Shown one piece after another: positions 9,494-18,342 of a stretch of 64,000 bases of DNA. Location of the stretch: assembly GCF_024584785.1 (NCBI RefSeq), contig NZ_CP074112.1, positions 2,790,001-2,854,000 on the forward strand, read 5' to 3'. Numbering within the stretch: position 1 is the stretch's first letter; each line of letters starts with the position of its first letter. Under the pieces are notes generated by a model. That model saw nothing but the letters and a program-made list of their open reading frames with translations. It made no database searches and was not told where the DNA came from. The translations under genes were made by a program, and so were the position numbers. This stretch comes from Idiomarina loihiensis (GTDB lineage Bacteria > Pseudomonadota > Gammaproteobacteria > Enterobacterales > Alteromonadaceae).

Positions 9494-10465
9494 CAGAGCC
9501 AGCTCCGTAAGCAACGCAAAATGATCGGAACCAAACGCTGGTAAGCGCTTAATCTTCACCAGCATAAAGTGGGGACTATGAAAAATGTGGTCGAGCGGCC
9601 AGCGTAGCAACGGGATTTTGGCATGAAAGGTGTTATAAATACCGCGTCCCATCCGAGGGTCTAATAATTTGCTGATACGCATAAAAGTGCGGGTTGAGCG
9701 TGACCAAGCAACGTCATTGAGATCACCCGTAACTATCACCGGGCCGGTTTCATTTAAGGCGATGCGGGCCACCGCTTGCAATTCTTTGTCACGTTCGCGC
9801 GATTTTTCGTTTTCAGTAGGACTAGGAGGTGCGGGGTGTACACAGTGCATGCGTACCTGTGAATTGGGTAACTGCAAGGTAAAATGCATCGAGGGCACTT
9901 GTGGCTCTACCATAAAGCGCGTTTCAGCATCCACTAACGGCCATTTAGAATACACCAGCATGCCGTATAAATTATCTAACGGGCAGCGCTGCACGTAAGG
10001 CAAATGATCTTGTATTTCATCAAGTTGTTGCATCCACCAAGCATCCGTTTCTACCGCTACAACAATATCGGGACGGTGTTGATGAATTAATTTCAGGAGT
10101 TTAATGGCATTGCGATTGGGCTCGAGTACATTGACCGTGAGAATCCGTAAATGATCACTGATGCTCGGCTCATGCTTGCGTCGATATCTGGCAACGGTGC
10201 GTTCAGCAAAAGGAGTGTAGGGAAAAATCCACCACAAATGCCAAGCCCCACAAGCTAGTTGTAGCGCTACTAGCACCCAGGTACTGGGTTGGTGGGCAGG
10301 CAGAAAAGTTGCACTAGCGATTAATAAGAAGAGTGCGATGGCGGTTTCTTGTAAACGCGGAAAATCCCAGATTCTGACCCACCATACTTTACTACTAGAA
10401 AATGGCGCTAAGGTTGTTATCACGAGCACTAGCGTTAGTGCAGAAATGATCCAAAATGCGAGCAT
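9485..10465 (-). CDS. Membrane-anchored endonuclease/exonuclease/phosphatase family protein
   Basis: A 326-residue protein with about three N-terminal membrane helices (about 1-20, 36-55 and 60-80) and a C-terminal EEP-fold domain (about 105-324). The catalytic blocks are visible: Asn-Val-Leu-Glu-Pro-Asn at the start, Val-Ala-Val-Glu-Thr-Asp, Gly-Asp-Leu-Asn-Asp, and the terminal Gly-Ser-Asp-His-Phe-Ala. The fold is shared by DNases, lipid phosphatases and sphingomyelinases, so the substrate is open. The membrane anchor suggests the domain works at one face of the inner membrane. It is divergent from ubiD and convergent with rho. Confidence 0.85.
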   Translation of the reverse strand: MLAFWIISALTLVLVITTLAPFSSSKVWWVRIWDFPRLQETAIALFLLIASATFLPAHQPSTWVLVALQLACGAWHLWWIFPYTPFAERTVARYRRKHEPSISDHLRILTVNVLEPNRNAIKLLKLIHQHRPDIVVAVETDAWWMQQLDEIQDHLPYVQRCPLDNLYGMLVYSKWPLVDAETRFMVEPQVPSMHFTLQLPNSQVRMHCVHPAPPSPTENEKSRERDKELQAVARIALNETGPVIVTGDLNDVAWSRSTRTFMRISKLLDPRMGRGIYNTFHAKIPLLRWPLDHIFHSPHFMLVKIKRLPAFGSDHFALLTELALKK

Positions 10466-10509
10466 TTGATTATCCTTGGTAGAATTCCTTGGTAGAAAAA
10501 CAGCTATCG

Positions 10510-10538
10510 CTGAAAACTATATCAAAAACATTTATACT
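10510..10538 (+). promoter_or_regulatory. Candidate ubiD-fre promoter
   Basis: CTGAAA (10510-10515), a 17-base spacer and TATACT (10533-10538) make a reasonable sigma70 promoter, with initiation expected near 10545. That falls upstream of both plausible ubiD starts and argues against the longest open frame, which begins at 10476. Confidence 0.5.
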
Positions 10539-10586
10539 GCGCGCCTAATTGCTTTTACAGCACCCATGCAAATAGTGAGTGTCACC

Positions 10587-12065
10587 GTGAAATATCAAGA
10601 TTTACGTGGTTTTATAGCATTATTGGAACAACGAGGCGAACTGAAGCGTATTCAGCAGCCGATTGATCCCTACCTAGAAATGACAGAAATAGCTGACAGA
10701 ACGCTCAAGGCGGGCGGTCCAGCATTGTTGTTTGAGAACGTGAAAGGCCACGATATTCCGGTGTTAGCTAATCTGTTTGGTACACCTGAACGGGTCGCAC
10801 TAGGAATGGGGCAAGACTCAGTAGCAGCGTTACGGGATGTAGGCAAGTTATTGGCTTTTTTGAAAGAGCCAGAGCCGCCTAAGGGCTTTCGAGATGCGTT
10901 AAATCTGTTGCCGTTGTATAAGAAAGTGCTAAGCATGTCTCCTAAACAACTGAAAAAGGCACCGTGCCAAGAGTTGGTCTTAACGGGTGAGCAAGTGGAT
11001 TTAACCAAGTTGCCGATACAGCATTGCTGGCCAGGCGACGTAGCTCCGCTCGTAACTTGGGGCTTGACGGTAACCAAAGGTCCTCACAAAGAACGACAAA
11101 ACCTAGGTATTTATCGACAGCAGGTGCTGGGTAAAAACAAACTCATTATGCGCTGGTTGTCGCATCGCGGTGGTGCATTGGATTTTCAAGAGTTCAAACG
11201 TCGTCATCCGGGCGAAAACTTTCCAGTAGCTGTGGCGTTAGGAGCCGACCCTGCGACCATCCTTGGCGCCGTTACGCCGGTACCAGATACGCTCTCAGAG
11301 TACGCTTTTGCTGGCCTGTTGCGTGATGGCAAGACCGAAGTAACTCAGTGCGTTAGTAACACTCTGCAAGTACCAGCTCATGCCGAAATTATTCTAGAGG
11401 GCTATATTGCGCCTGACGAAATGGCTCCAGAAGGACCTTATGGCGATCACACCGGTTATTATAACGAGGTGGATGATTTCCCTGTCTTTACCGTGACGCA
11501 TATCACCATGCGTAAGCAACCCATTTATCATAGTACTTATACCGGACGACCGCCTGATGAGCCGGCGGTGCTGGGGGTGGCGCTTAACGAAGTGTTTGTG
11601 CCGTTACTGCAGAAACAGTTTCCAGAAATTGTTGATTTTTATCTGCCACCAGAAGGCTGCTCGTACCGAGTGGCGGTGGTGACCATGAAGAAGCAATACG
11701 CCGGACACGCCAAACGAGTGATGATGGGGGTATGGAGTTTCTTACGCCAATTTATGTACACCAAGTTTGTCATTGTTTGTGATGACGACATCAATGCCCG
11801 TGATTGGAAAGATGTTATCTGGGCAATGACAACTCGGATGGATCCCGCACGCGATACGGTGTTGATAGAAAACACCCCGATTGATTATCTGGATTTTGCC
11901 TCACCAGTATCAGGGCTTGGCTCAAAAATGGGGATGGACGCAACTAATAAATGGCCAGGTGAAACCCAACGAGAATGGGGTACGCCAATTGTGATGGATG
12001 AGCAAGTCCGCGCCCGGGTAGACCAATTGTGGGATGAGCTGGATATCTTTAATACTCAGCCGTAA
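10587..12065 (+). CDS. ubiD: UbiD, 3-octaprenyl-4-hydroxybenzoate decarboxylase
   Basis: UbiD decarboxylates 3-polyprenyl-4-hydroxybenzoate in ubiquinone synthesis, using the prenylated FMN made by UbiX. From the GTG at 10587 the protein has 492 residues and aligns from Lys-Tyr-x-Asp-Leu-Arg with the E. coli enzyme. Conserved blocks include Glu-Arg-Gln-Asn-Leu-Gly-Ile-Tyr-Arg, Met-Arg-Trp-Leu-Ser-His-Arg-Gly-Gly and Glu-Gly-Pro-Tyr-Gly-Asp-His-Thr-Gly. The frame is open to 10476, and an ATG at 10566 is the main alternative start. fre follows after 31 bases, and the ubiD-fre pair is conserved in enterics. Confidence 0.94.
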   Translation: MKYQDLRGFIALLEQRGELKRIQQPIDPYLEMTEIADRTLKAGGPALLFENVKGHDIPVLANLFGTPERVALGMGQDSVAALRDVGKLLAFLKEPEPPKGFRDALNLLPLYKKVLSMSPKQLKKAPCQELVLTGEQVDLTKLPIQHCWPGDVAPLVTWGLTVTKGPHKERQNLGIYRQQVLGKNKLIMRWLSHRGGALDFQEFKRRHPGENFPVAVALGADPATILGAVTPVPDTLSEYAFAGLLRDGKTEVTQCVSNTLQVPAHAEIILEGYIAPDEMAPEGPYGDHTGYYNEVDDFPVFTVTHITMRKQPIYHSTYTGRPPDEPAVLGVALNEVFVPLLQKQFPEIVDFYLPPEGCSYRVAVVTMKKQYAGHAKRVMMGVWSFLRQFMYTKFVIVCDDDINARDWKDVIWAMTTRMDPARDTVLIENTPIDYLDFASPVSGLGSKMGMDATNKWPGETQREWGTPIVMDEQVRARVDQLWDELDIFNTQP

Positions 12066-12096
12066 ACACCTACAACATAGATATAGGAAAAATGTG

Positions 12097-12801
12097 ATGC
12101 AAACCATGTTGTGCCAAGTAACGGCCATCGAAGCTTTGACTGCCGCTGTGTATCGCGTGCAACTGCAACCGCCGCAAGCGATGAAATTTAAAGCGGGGCA
12201 ATATTTGCAAGTAGTGATGGGGGAGCGGGATAAACGGCCGTTCTCGATCGCCTCGTGCCCCTCAGATGGCAGTCTGTTAGAGTTACATATTGGTGCTACG
12301 CCAGAGAATAAGTACGCCTATGAGGTGCTTGAAAGCATGCGCAACAACGGCTGTATCGAGATTGAAGGACCGCTCGGCGACGCTTGGTACCGTGATGATA
12401 CGCAAAGTACTCGACCGCTTATTTTGATTGCTGGAGGCACCGGGTTTTCTTACGCATGGTCTATTGCACAGGCACATTTACAGCGCAAATCAACTCGTCC
12501 AGTCACTTTGTATTGGGGCGTGCGTAGCAGCGCTGATCTTTATTTGCATGATCAATTGCAAGCGTTAGCCGAAGCCTATCCTCATTTTTATTACCGCCCT
12601 GTGGTGCAATACCCAGAGCCCACTTGGACGGGACTTACTGGCTTGGTTCACCAAGCCGTGCTAACCGACCAAAGTGATCTTGGCGAAGCCGATGTTTATG
12701 CTGCTGGGCGCTTTGAAATGGTAAGGATTATTCGCGACGAATTTCATGCCAATGGCTTACCACTGGTCCAACTTTACGGCGATGCTCTGGCCTTTATCTA
12801 A
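12097..12801 (+). CDS. fre: NAD(P)H-flavin reductase Fre
   Basis: Fre reduces free flavins with NAD(P)H and supplies reduced flavin to other enzymes. The 234-residue protein has an N-terminal beta-barrel with Arg-Pro-Phe-Ser-Ile-Ala-Ser, where flavin binds, then a Rossmann-like half with Ala-Gly-Gly-Thr-Gly-Phe-Ser. It ends in Tyr-Gly-Asp-Ala-Leu-Ala-Phe-Ile, close to the E. coli end. The start at 12097 follows an AGGA about eight bases upstream and gives the family's usual length. The open frame continues to 12034 inside ubiD, but that part is not conserved. The Fre/UbiD linkage suggests a role in the prenyl-FMN supply for UbiD. Confidence 0.94.
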   Translation: MQTMLCQVTAIEALTAAVYRVQLQPPQAMKFKAGQYLQVVMGERDKRPFSIASCPSDGSLLELHIGATPENKYAYEVLESMRNNGCIEIEGPLGDAWYRDDTQSTRPLILIAGGTGFSYAWSIAQAHLQRKSTRPVTLYWGVRSSADLYLHDQLQALAEAYPHFYYRPVVQYPEPTWTGLTGLVHQAVLTDQSDLGEADVYAAGRFEMVRIIRDEFHANGLPLVQLYGDALAFI

Positions 12802-12829
12802 GCGTCTCTGTTATACTTTGTCCGCATTA

Positions 12830-12922
12830 CCAAGGGGTGCCGGTCGTTCACGACGACTGGCTGAGATGCAACTTGCGAACCCTTTGCACCTGATCCGGTT
12901 AATACTGGCGTAGGGATGGTAG
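12830..12922 (+). ncRNA. TPP riboswitch (THI element)
   Basis: This leader carries the hallmark blocks of the thiamine pyrophosphate aptamer in order: GGGGTGC (12834-12840), CTGAGAT (12861-12867), ACCCTTTGCACCTGATC (12879-12895) and the closing GCGTAGGGA (12908-12916). A -10-like TATACT lies at 12812. The aptamer precedes a TonB receptor, a PnuT-like transporter and a kinase, a classic thiamine-uptake set. I saw no terminator after the aptamer, so control may act on the AAGGA ribosome site at 12975, but I could not find the switching helix. Confidence 0.93.
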
Positions 12923-12988
12923 CTAACAACCTCCATTATAGACCTGCCAAGCCGGATTGTTTCTTATGTGTTTTAAGGAAATAATCCA

Positions 12989-15139
12989 ATGTTTAACTCT
13001 GTTGTACCTGTTGTTTCGAGCCTGTTAGTAGGCTTTACCCTAGTCACTAGTCTTGCCCATGCCGCCACTGAGGCCACGCAGCCAACCTCCGCTGATGACG
13101 CTGCTATCGAGTTAGAGCGTATTCGCGTGCAAGGTCAATTTCGGCAGCTAACGGTCAATGAAACCCCTACCAGTGTCGCCACTATTAGCGCAAGCATGGT
13201 GGCTGAGCGCGGCGCTATGCATCTTGATGAAGTACTGCAAGGCGTTGCTAACGTTAATTTTGCAGGGGGGAGCTCGCGCGCACGATTTATTCAAATTCGT
13301 GGTATTGGTGAGCGTAGTCAGTTTGTTGACCCTATTAATCCTTCCGTTGGTTTACTTATTGATGGTATTAATTACAGTGGGTTAGGCCAAGCCGCACAAT
13401 TGTTTGATATTAGCCAAGTTGAGATCTATCGTGGTCCCCAAAGTGGCCGCTTTGGTGCTGATGGCATGGCTGGCATGTTGGTGCTAGAAAGCACTCGAGC
13501 TAAAGCAGAACATGGTGGCGAGTGGTTACTCGGCATTGCAAACTACGGTGGTCGCCGCGCTGGCCTAGCGCTGGGTGGGGCGGTTGGTGCTTTGGGCGAC
13601 GCGCGTTTAAGTATTTATCAACAGCGGGATGATGGTTTTACCGAAAACCTCTATTTGCAACGAGACGATACCCAACAGCGTTCCGAACGTGCAGTACGTT
13701 TGAATGTTTTTACCGAGTTAGGCAGTGATTGGAGTTTACGTTCTACCCTGCATAGCTATCGGCAAGATAATGGCTACGATGCCTTTAGCCTGGATAATAC
13801 CCGGCAAAGTTATGCCGACCAACCTGGAGAAGATGATTTAACCCAGCAAGCAGTGCGCTTTGCCGCAACCTTTTCGGGTTGGCAATACAGCGAGTTGTTG
13901 CTGGCTTACAGTTATCTTAATGCTGATAGTAAGTACAGTTATGACGAAGATTGGAGCTATCCAGGGATTGCGCCGGGATGGGAATATGCCTCGGTAGATA
14001 GCTATCAACGGCAGCGCCAAGACCATAGTGTAGAAGTACGTTGGTTAAGTACACAGCCTCAAGTATGGCTGGGCTTACCAACAGATTGGGTGTTAGGGCT
14101 GTATGCCTATCAGCGTGATGAGGACATGCAACGAGATTTTATGAACTGGGATATTGACCAGCAAGATCGCTTTGTTAGTTCTTATCAAAGCCGGCACCTC
14201 GCCCTTTATGGTGAGCTGGTTCAGCAGTTAAGCGATCGCTGGCAACTCACTACCGGGCTGCGTTTAGAGCGTTATCGTAATCCTTATCAGGATAGTAATC
14301 AGGTGGCAGCTAAGCCGAGTGATTCTATGTGGGGCGGACGGCTGAGTTTAAGTTATCAAACCCCAGCGGGTGGCATGTGGTACAGCACCCTAGCGCGTGG
14401 CTATAAAACGGGTGGGGTGAATGGTGAGGCGCTGGGTAAGGTGAGTGGTCAGTTAGATACCGAGTTGGGCCAGTTCCTGCAGCAGCGGGCTACCTTTGCA
14501 CCTGAGTTGCTCACCAGTTACGAGCTTGGTTACAAATATATCAACGATAGCGATACCCTGTTGTTTAATGCAGCTTTGTTTTACCAAGACCGTAATGACG
14601 TACAGCTTAAGAGTTGGATTAATCGACAACAGCAGTTTGTTGGTTACATTGAAAACGCTGCCAGTGGCAATAGCTATGGTGCGGAATTAGAGCTACGGTA
14701 TCGCTTTACGGAGCAGTTACAGAGCTTTGCTGCATTGGGCTGGTTAGAAAGTGACATGCAAGGCTTTGTGACCGAAGATGGGGTTGACATGAGTGGTCGT
14801 GAATTGGCCTATGCACCAAATCATCAGGCCAATGTCGGCATCACTTGGCAGCCATTAGAGCAACTGTCGGTGACGCTGCAAACAGACTACAAAGATAGCT
14901 TCTATTATTCAGATTCGCATAATAGTCGTAGTGCTGCTGTACAACTTTGGCACGCCAGTGTGGATTGGCAGTTAGCAGACTGGCATTTGAGCCTGTGGGC
15001 GCGTAATCTCAGTGACCAAGACTATGGTATACGCGGCTTCTATTTTGGCAATGATCCAAGAATTGAATATGCGCCACAAACCTATGAGCAGTGGGGTGAG
15101 CCACGACGTGTGGGCTTCACCGCAAGCTATAGTTTTTAG
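12989..15139 (+). CDS. TonB-dependent outer-membrane receptor, probably for thiamine
   Basis: A 716-residue protein with a Sec signal peptide (about 1-25), a short linker with the TonB-box-like Glu-Leu-Glu-Arg-Ile-Arg-Val, a plug domain (about 50-165; Ile-Gln-Ile-Arg-Gly-Ile-Gly and Tyr-Arg-Gly-Pro-Gln) and a long beta-barrel that ends in a terminal aromatic (Tyr-Ser-Phe). This is the normal layout for energy-coupled outer-membrane import. Substrate assignment comes from context: the gene is directly under a TPP riboswitch and is followed by pnuT and a kinase. An AAGGA lies nine bases before the start. Confidence 0.9.
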   Translation: MFNSVVPVVSSLLVGFTLVTSLAHAATEATQPTSADDAAIELERIRVQGQFRQLTVNETPTSVATISASMVAERGAMHLDEVLQGVANVNFAGGSSRARFIQIRGIGERSQFVDPINPSVGLLIDGINYSGLGQAAQLFDISQVEIYRGPQSGRFGADGMAGMLVLESTRAKAEHGGEWLLGIANYGGRRAGLALGGAVGALGDARLSIYQQRDDGFTENLYLQRDDTQQRSERAVRLNVFTELGSDWSLRSTLHSYRQDNGYDAFSLDNTRQSYADQPGEDDLTQQAVRFAATFSGWQYSELLLAYSYLNADSKYSYDEDWSYPGIAPGWEYASVDSYQRQRQDHSVEVRWLSTQPQVWLGLPTDWVLGLYAYQRDEDMQRDFMNWDIDQQDRFVSSYQSRHLALYGELVQQLSDRWQLTTGLRLERYRNPYQDSNQVAAKPSDSMWGGRLSLSYQTPAGGMWYSTLARGYKTGGVNGEALGKVSGQLDTELGQFLQQRATFAPELLTSYELGYKYINDSDTLLFNAALFYQDRNDVQLKSWINRQQQFVGYIENAASGNSYGAELELRYRFTEQLQSFAALGWLESDMQGFVTEDGVDMSGRELAYAPNHQANVGITWQPLEQLSVTLQTDYKDSFYYSDSHNSRSAAVQLWHASVDWQLADWHLSLWARNLSDQDYGIRGFYFGNDPRIEYAPQTYEQWGEPRRVGFTASYSF

Positions 15140-15148
15140 GAGCAAGGG

Positions 15149-15715
15149 ATGGAAATCCTGGCGATTATTCTAGCACTTCTGTATTTACTGTTGGCGGCTC
15201 GGCAGTCGGTATGGTGTTGGTTAGCTGGCGCCTTAAGTTGCGCCATCTATGCCTGGCTGATGTTTCATGTGCAGCTGTATTTAGAAAGTGCCTTACAAGC
15301 CATCTATGTGCTATTGGCAGGTTATGGTTGGTGGCAGTGGCGCTATGGCACGGCAAGTGATAGTGCTGCTACTCAAGTAGGGTATAGTTGGCGTTGGCAT
15401 GTCATTGTTGGCGTGCTGCTGGCGCTGGTTGCGGCACTCTTGGCTTGGTTGATGCAAACCTACACACAAGCTGACCAAGTATGGCTAGACAGCTATACTA
15501 CTGTCTATAGTTTGTTTGCCACTTGGCTTCTTACGCGCAAATTATTTTCAAATTGGGTGTATTGGCTGGTGATTGATAGCGCCTATATTTATTTATATGC
15601 CATTAAGGGATTTGAGCAAACCGCTGGGCTTTATGTGGTGTATTTAGTTTTGGTAGTTTATGCAATGTGGCAATGGCGGCAAGGACAACAACAAGCATGC
15701 AACAGCAGTGGTTAA
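15149..15715 (+). CDS. pnuT: PnuT-type thiamine transporter (PnuC family)
   Basis: A 188-residue membrane protein with about seven hydrophobic spans and the PnuC-family Tyr-Gly-Trp-Trp-Gln-Trp motif around residue 58. PnuC proteins take up nicotinamide riboside by facilitated diffusion. The PnuT branch found downstream of TPP riboswitches is thought to carry thiamine. The gene is nine bases after the receptor and overlaps the kinase start by 19 bases. Transport by diffusion needs intracellular trapping, which the next gene would provide. Confidence 0.88.
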   Translation: MEILAIILALLYLLLAARQSVWCWLAGALSCAIYAWLMFHVQLYLESALQAIYVLLAGYGWWQWRYGTASDSAATQVGYSWRWHVIVGVLLALVAALLAWLMQTYTQADQVWLDSYTTVYSLFATWLLTRKLFSNWVYWLVIDSAYIYLYAIKGFEQTAGLYVVYLVLVVYAMWQWRQGQQQACNSSG

Positions 15716-16476
15716 CTAACCTCCCTATTCATGGTGTTTTAGATACGCAACCCCTTCTCAAAGGGGTTGCTAACGACGTGTATAAAATTATCACGACCGA
15801 GCAGAGTTATGTGTTAAAGCATTTCCGCTACGATCATCCTTACGGTCTTAATCGCGACCAAGAAGTAGCGTTACAACAACAACTCGCCGAGCAACAACTC
15901 GCCCCCGCCGTTCTCTATTACGATACCATTCAGGGATTGCTACTACAGCCGTTTATTAGCGGCGATGATTTAGCTCACAGCACCTTGGCTATGAGCACCA
16001 AAATCCAGCGCTTAGCCGAGGTGAGTGCCAGAATTCATCGGGTGCAAGTTGATGTGCCGGTGTGGTCGTTGCGGTCGCGGTTACAAATCTATTGTGATGC
16101 CTTAGCTCGTTATGATGAAGAGCGCGCGCGCCAGTTTCGTAAACGTATTGGGCAGCAACGCAAGTTAATTGACTGCTTTGGTATGAACCCGGTTTTTTGT
16201 CACAACGACTTAGCTTTTCATCATGTTTTTACCCGTCCGCAGTTACAGGTGATCGATTGGGAATATGCGGGTATGGGTGAACGCTATTTTGATTTGGCGA
16301 ATAGCATGTTGGCCAACGATTTTGATAACACTCAGCAACGAGCTTTTATTCATAGCTACGAAGGTGTTGCTGGTATTCATATTCACTCGCAACAATTAGC
16401 CGATTGGCTGCAGTTGGCTGAAACTGTCAGCCAATTATGGTATGAATTACATCATAACTTACAAGGCCATACTTAA
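15697..16476 (+). CDS. ThiK-like thiamine kinase (APH fold)
   Basis: A 259-residue aminoglycoside phosphotransferase-fold protein expected to phosphorylate thiamine to TMP, which would trap what PnuT imports. The N-lobe has a Gly-Val-Ala-Asn-Asp-Val loop and the ATP-binding lysine in Tyr-Val-Leu-Lys-His. The C-lobe has His169-Asn-Asp171 as the catalytic loop and Ile-Asp187-Trp-Glu-Tyr-Ala as the metal motif. The catalytic loop normally reads HxDxxxxN, but here the last position (176) is His, not Asn. The start at 15697 was preferred over the upstream open frame because family similarity begins there and it gives the usual overlapping operon junction. Choline or other small substrates are alternatives. 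Confidence 0.8.
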   Translation: MQQQWLTNLPIHGVLDTQPLLKGVANDVYKIITTEQSYVLKHFRYDHPYGLNRDQEVALQQQLAEQQLAPAVLYYDTIQGLLLQPFISGDDLAHSTLAMSTKIQRLAEVSARIHRVQVDVPVWSLRSRLQIYCDALARYDEERARQFRKRIGQQRKLIDCFGMNPVFCHNDLAFHHVFTRPQLQVIDWEYAGMGERYFDLANSMLANDFDNTQQRAFIHSYEGVAGIHIHSQQLADWLQLAETVSQLWYELHHNLQGHT

Positions 16477-16534
16477 TTGGCCGCGCCGGTGTTAGGCCGC
16501 TAGGGCCGCTAACATCGTCAACCAAGGAGCCATT

Positions 16535-17890
16535 ATGAGTAGTACCGAGCAGCAGTCGTTAACAAACAAACTCTATGGCTACCTAGCAGAAGATGAAGAT
16601 GCGCGCGTGTGCAAAGATATCCCCGACGCCGCCTGTAATGACCAACCACAAGCCTTTTTAGCTCATTTATGGGCACTTACCCTAACTAAGTTGGGTGATT
16701 CTTTAGTAAGTGCTCGGCTGGTGCTGCCGTGGATGTTAACCGCCTTAGGTGCGCCTAGCTTTTTCATCAGTGCGCTGGTGCCGCTACGTGAGTCGTTGGC
16801 TCTTTTACCGCAATTAATTATTGCCCAGCAACTGCGGCAGACCCCTGTTAGAAAATGGTTTTGGGTAGCGGGTAGCCTTGGTCAAGCCGCGGCTTTGGTG
16901 GGTATGTTGGTGGCTGTCCTTACTACTCGGGGCGAGCTGCTTGGCTGGATCGTCATTATGTTACTTACGCTCTTTAGCATTGCCCGGGGCGTCTGTTCCG
17001 TTGCTATCAAAGATGTGCAAGGTAAAACCATTTCTAAAACCAAACGCGGTCGCCTAACAGGTTTGGCGGCTTCAATCGCTGGGCTGCTATCGCTGTTAAC
17101 TGCGTTAGTGATTATTGGGGTGCCCCAGGTAGGTAGCGACAATCAAGCTAGTGAGTGGTTGTTTGCAGCGTTACTGGGTGCGGCTGCGCTCCTATGGCTG
17201 TGCGCTGCGCTGATTTATGCTGCGGTACCAGAGGTACCAGGTGCCACCGAAGGGGGCGGTAATGCTTTAGTTGAGGCACTGAAATCGTTACGTTTATTGT
17301 GGCAAGACCGTCAGTTTGGTCAGTTTGTAATAACCCGCGCGCTGCTGGTGGCTTCGGCCTTTGCCATCCCATATTTGGTGGTGATGATCCAAATGGCTGG
17401 CACCGAGCAAGGGGGTGATGGTTTGCAACTCACGAGTTTGGGCGGTTTGATGTTGGCGAGCGGGCTTGCTGGTTTACTTGCAGGTCGGTTTTGGGGGCGC
17501 TGGTCCGATCGCGCTAGCCAGCAGGTGATGTCAGTGGCCGCCTTATTAGCCACAGCGGTTATGGCAATAGCTTTGGCGGTCATGACTTTGGCTCCGGCTT
17601 GGTTAGCCCAGCCATGGGTAGGCGGTGGACTGATCTTTGCTGCAGCCGTAGCTCATCATGGGGCTCGCGTGGGCCGTAAAACTTATTTGGTGGATATGGC
17701 AACGCAGGATAATCGTGCCCAGTTTACTGCGGTGTCGAACACAGTTATTGGTGTGGTTTTATTGTTAGGCATGCTGTTAGGTGTAGTAGATAGCCTGTTA
17801 GGTATTGAAGCAGTGATGCTCACATTGATTGGTTTAGGCCTATTAGCGGCCGTGCGGGCTTGGCGGTTACCTAATGTGCAACAAGATTAA
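16535..17890 (+). CDS. Major facilitator superfamily transporter
   Basis: A 451-residue integral membrane protein with about twelve predicted spans, a central cytosolic loop (about 230-260) and an acidic soluble N-terminus of some 45 residues. No substrate-specific motif is clear to me. It starts after a good SD (AAGGAG) 58 bases downstream of the thiamine kinase. The gap holds a weak GC-rich hairpin (16490-16514) without a T-run, so read-through from the thiamine operon is possible. A role in thiamine or pyrimidine movement is only a guess from position. Confidence 0.8.
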   Translation: MSSTEQQSLTNKLYGYLAEDEDARVCKDIPDAACNDQPQAFLAHLWALTLTKLGDSLVSARLVLPWMLTALGAPSFFISALVPLRESLALLPQLIIAQQLRQTPVRKWFWVAGSLGQAAALVGMLVAVLTTRGELLGWIVIMLLTLFSIARGVCSVAIKDVQGKTISKTKRGRLTGLAASIAGLLSLLTALVIIGVPQVGSDNQASEWLFAALLGAAALLWLCAALIYAAVPEVPGATEGGGNALVEALKSLRLLWQDRQFGQFVITRALLVASAFAIPYLVVMIQMAGTEQGGDGLQLTSLGGLMLASGLAGLLAGRFWGRWSDRASQQVMSVAALLATAVMAIALAVMTLAPAWLAQPWVGGGLIFAAAVAHHGARVGRKTYLVDMATQDNRAQFTAVSNTVIGVVLLLGMLLGVVDSLLGIEAVMLTLIGLGLLAAVRAWRLPNVQQD

Positions 17891-17905
17891 TGACTAGCTG
17901 CCCTT

Positions 17906-17935
17906 CGCCGTTTTGGCTGTGGGCCAAAAGTGGCG
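17906..17935. other. Intergenic hairpin between MFS gene and DUF3185 gene
   Basis: CGCC then TTTTGGC (17906-17917) pair with GCCAAAA then GGCG (17923-17935), with a five-base loop and a small internal loop. There is no clean T-run on either strand, so this is at best a weak terminator or an mRNA-end structure between two convergent genes. Confidence 0.35.
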
Positions 17936-17986
17936 GTGAGCCGAGCTGGTTGCTCGCCAGCAAGTACTCACCGCAGCTGTGTTCAG

Positions 17987-18184
17987 TTATTTGCCACGAA
18001 TGATGCCGTAGAGGCCTACAATAACTGCAATAGCGCCGCCAATCAGATACCACATCGCGTTATCTGTGGTTTCTCCGGTTGCCATTTGGCTGAGCTCCGA
18101 TGCCGCCGAGTTATAGGCTTCCCAGCCGAAATACAACAAAATAATACCAACCACTAGTAAGACAATGCCGATAAGCTTGTTCAT
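17987..18184 (-). CDS. DUF3185 family small membrane protein
   Basis: A 65-residue protein with two membrane helices (about 4-22 and 43-62) joined by a short polar loop, and an Asn-Lys-Leu-Ile-Gly-Ile start. This is the pattern of the DUF3185 family of uncharacterised inner-membrane proteins. An AAGGAATAAACT stretch just upstream of the ATG on the minus strand supplies an SD. No function is known. It lies downstream of dps but a strong terminator separates them. Confidence 0.8.
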   Translation of the reverse strand: MNKLIGIVLLVVGIILLYFGWEAYNSAASELSQMATGETTDNAMWYLIGGAIAVIVGLYGIIRGK

Positions 18185-18263
18185 AGTTTATTCCTTATGG
18201 TCTGTTTAATTATTGCTCTTGTTATTATCGTACAGCAGTTGTAAGCATAGCAGGTTTTTTTAT

Positions 18264-18303
18264 AAAAAAAGCCCGACGCCAATAATTGGTGTCGGGCTTT
18301 TCT
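18264..18303. terminator. Terminator downstream of dps
   Basis: AAAAAAAGCCCGACGCC (18264-18280) and GGTGTCGGGCTTTT (18288-18301) form a long GC-rich stem with T-runs on both strands. On the minus strand it directly follows dps. Confidence 0.85.
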
Positions 18304-18342
18304 TTATTTTTCATTTAACTAGCTGCTAGTAAACAAATACTG

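Noticed and set aside
16477-16534. Terminator between the thiamine kinase and the MFS gene
   Set aside because: The GC-rich hairpin (16490-16514) has no T-run and a bulge, so it was not called as a terminator.
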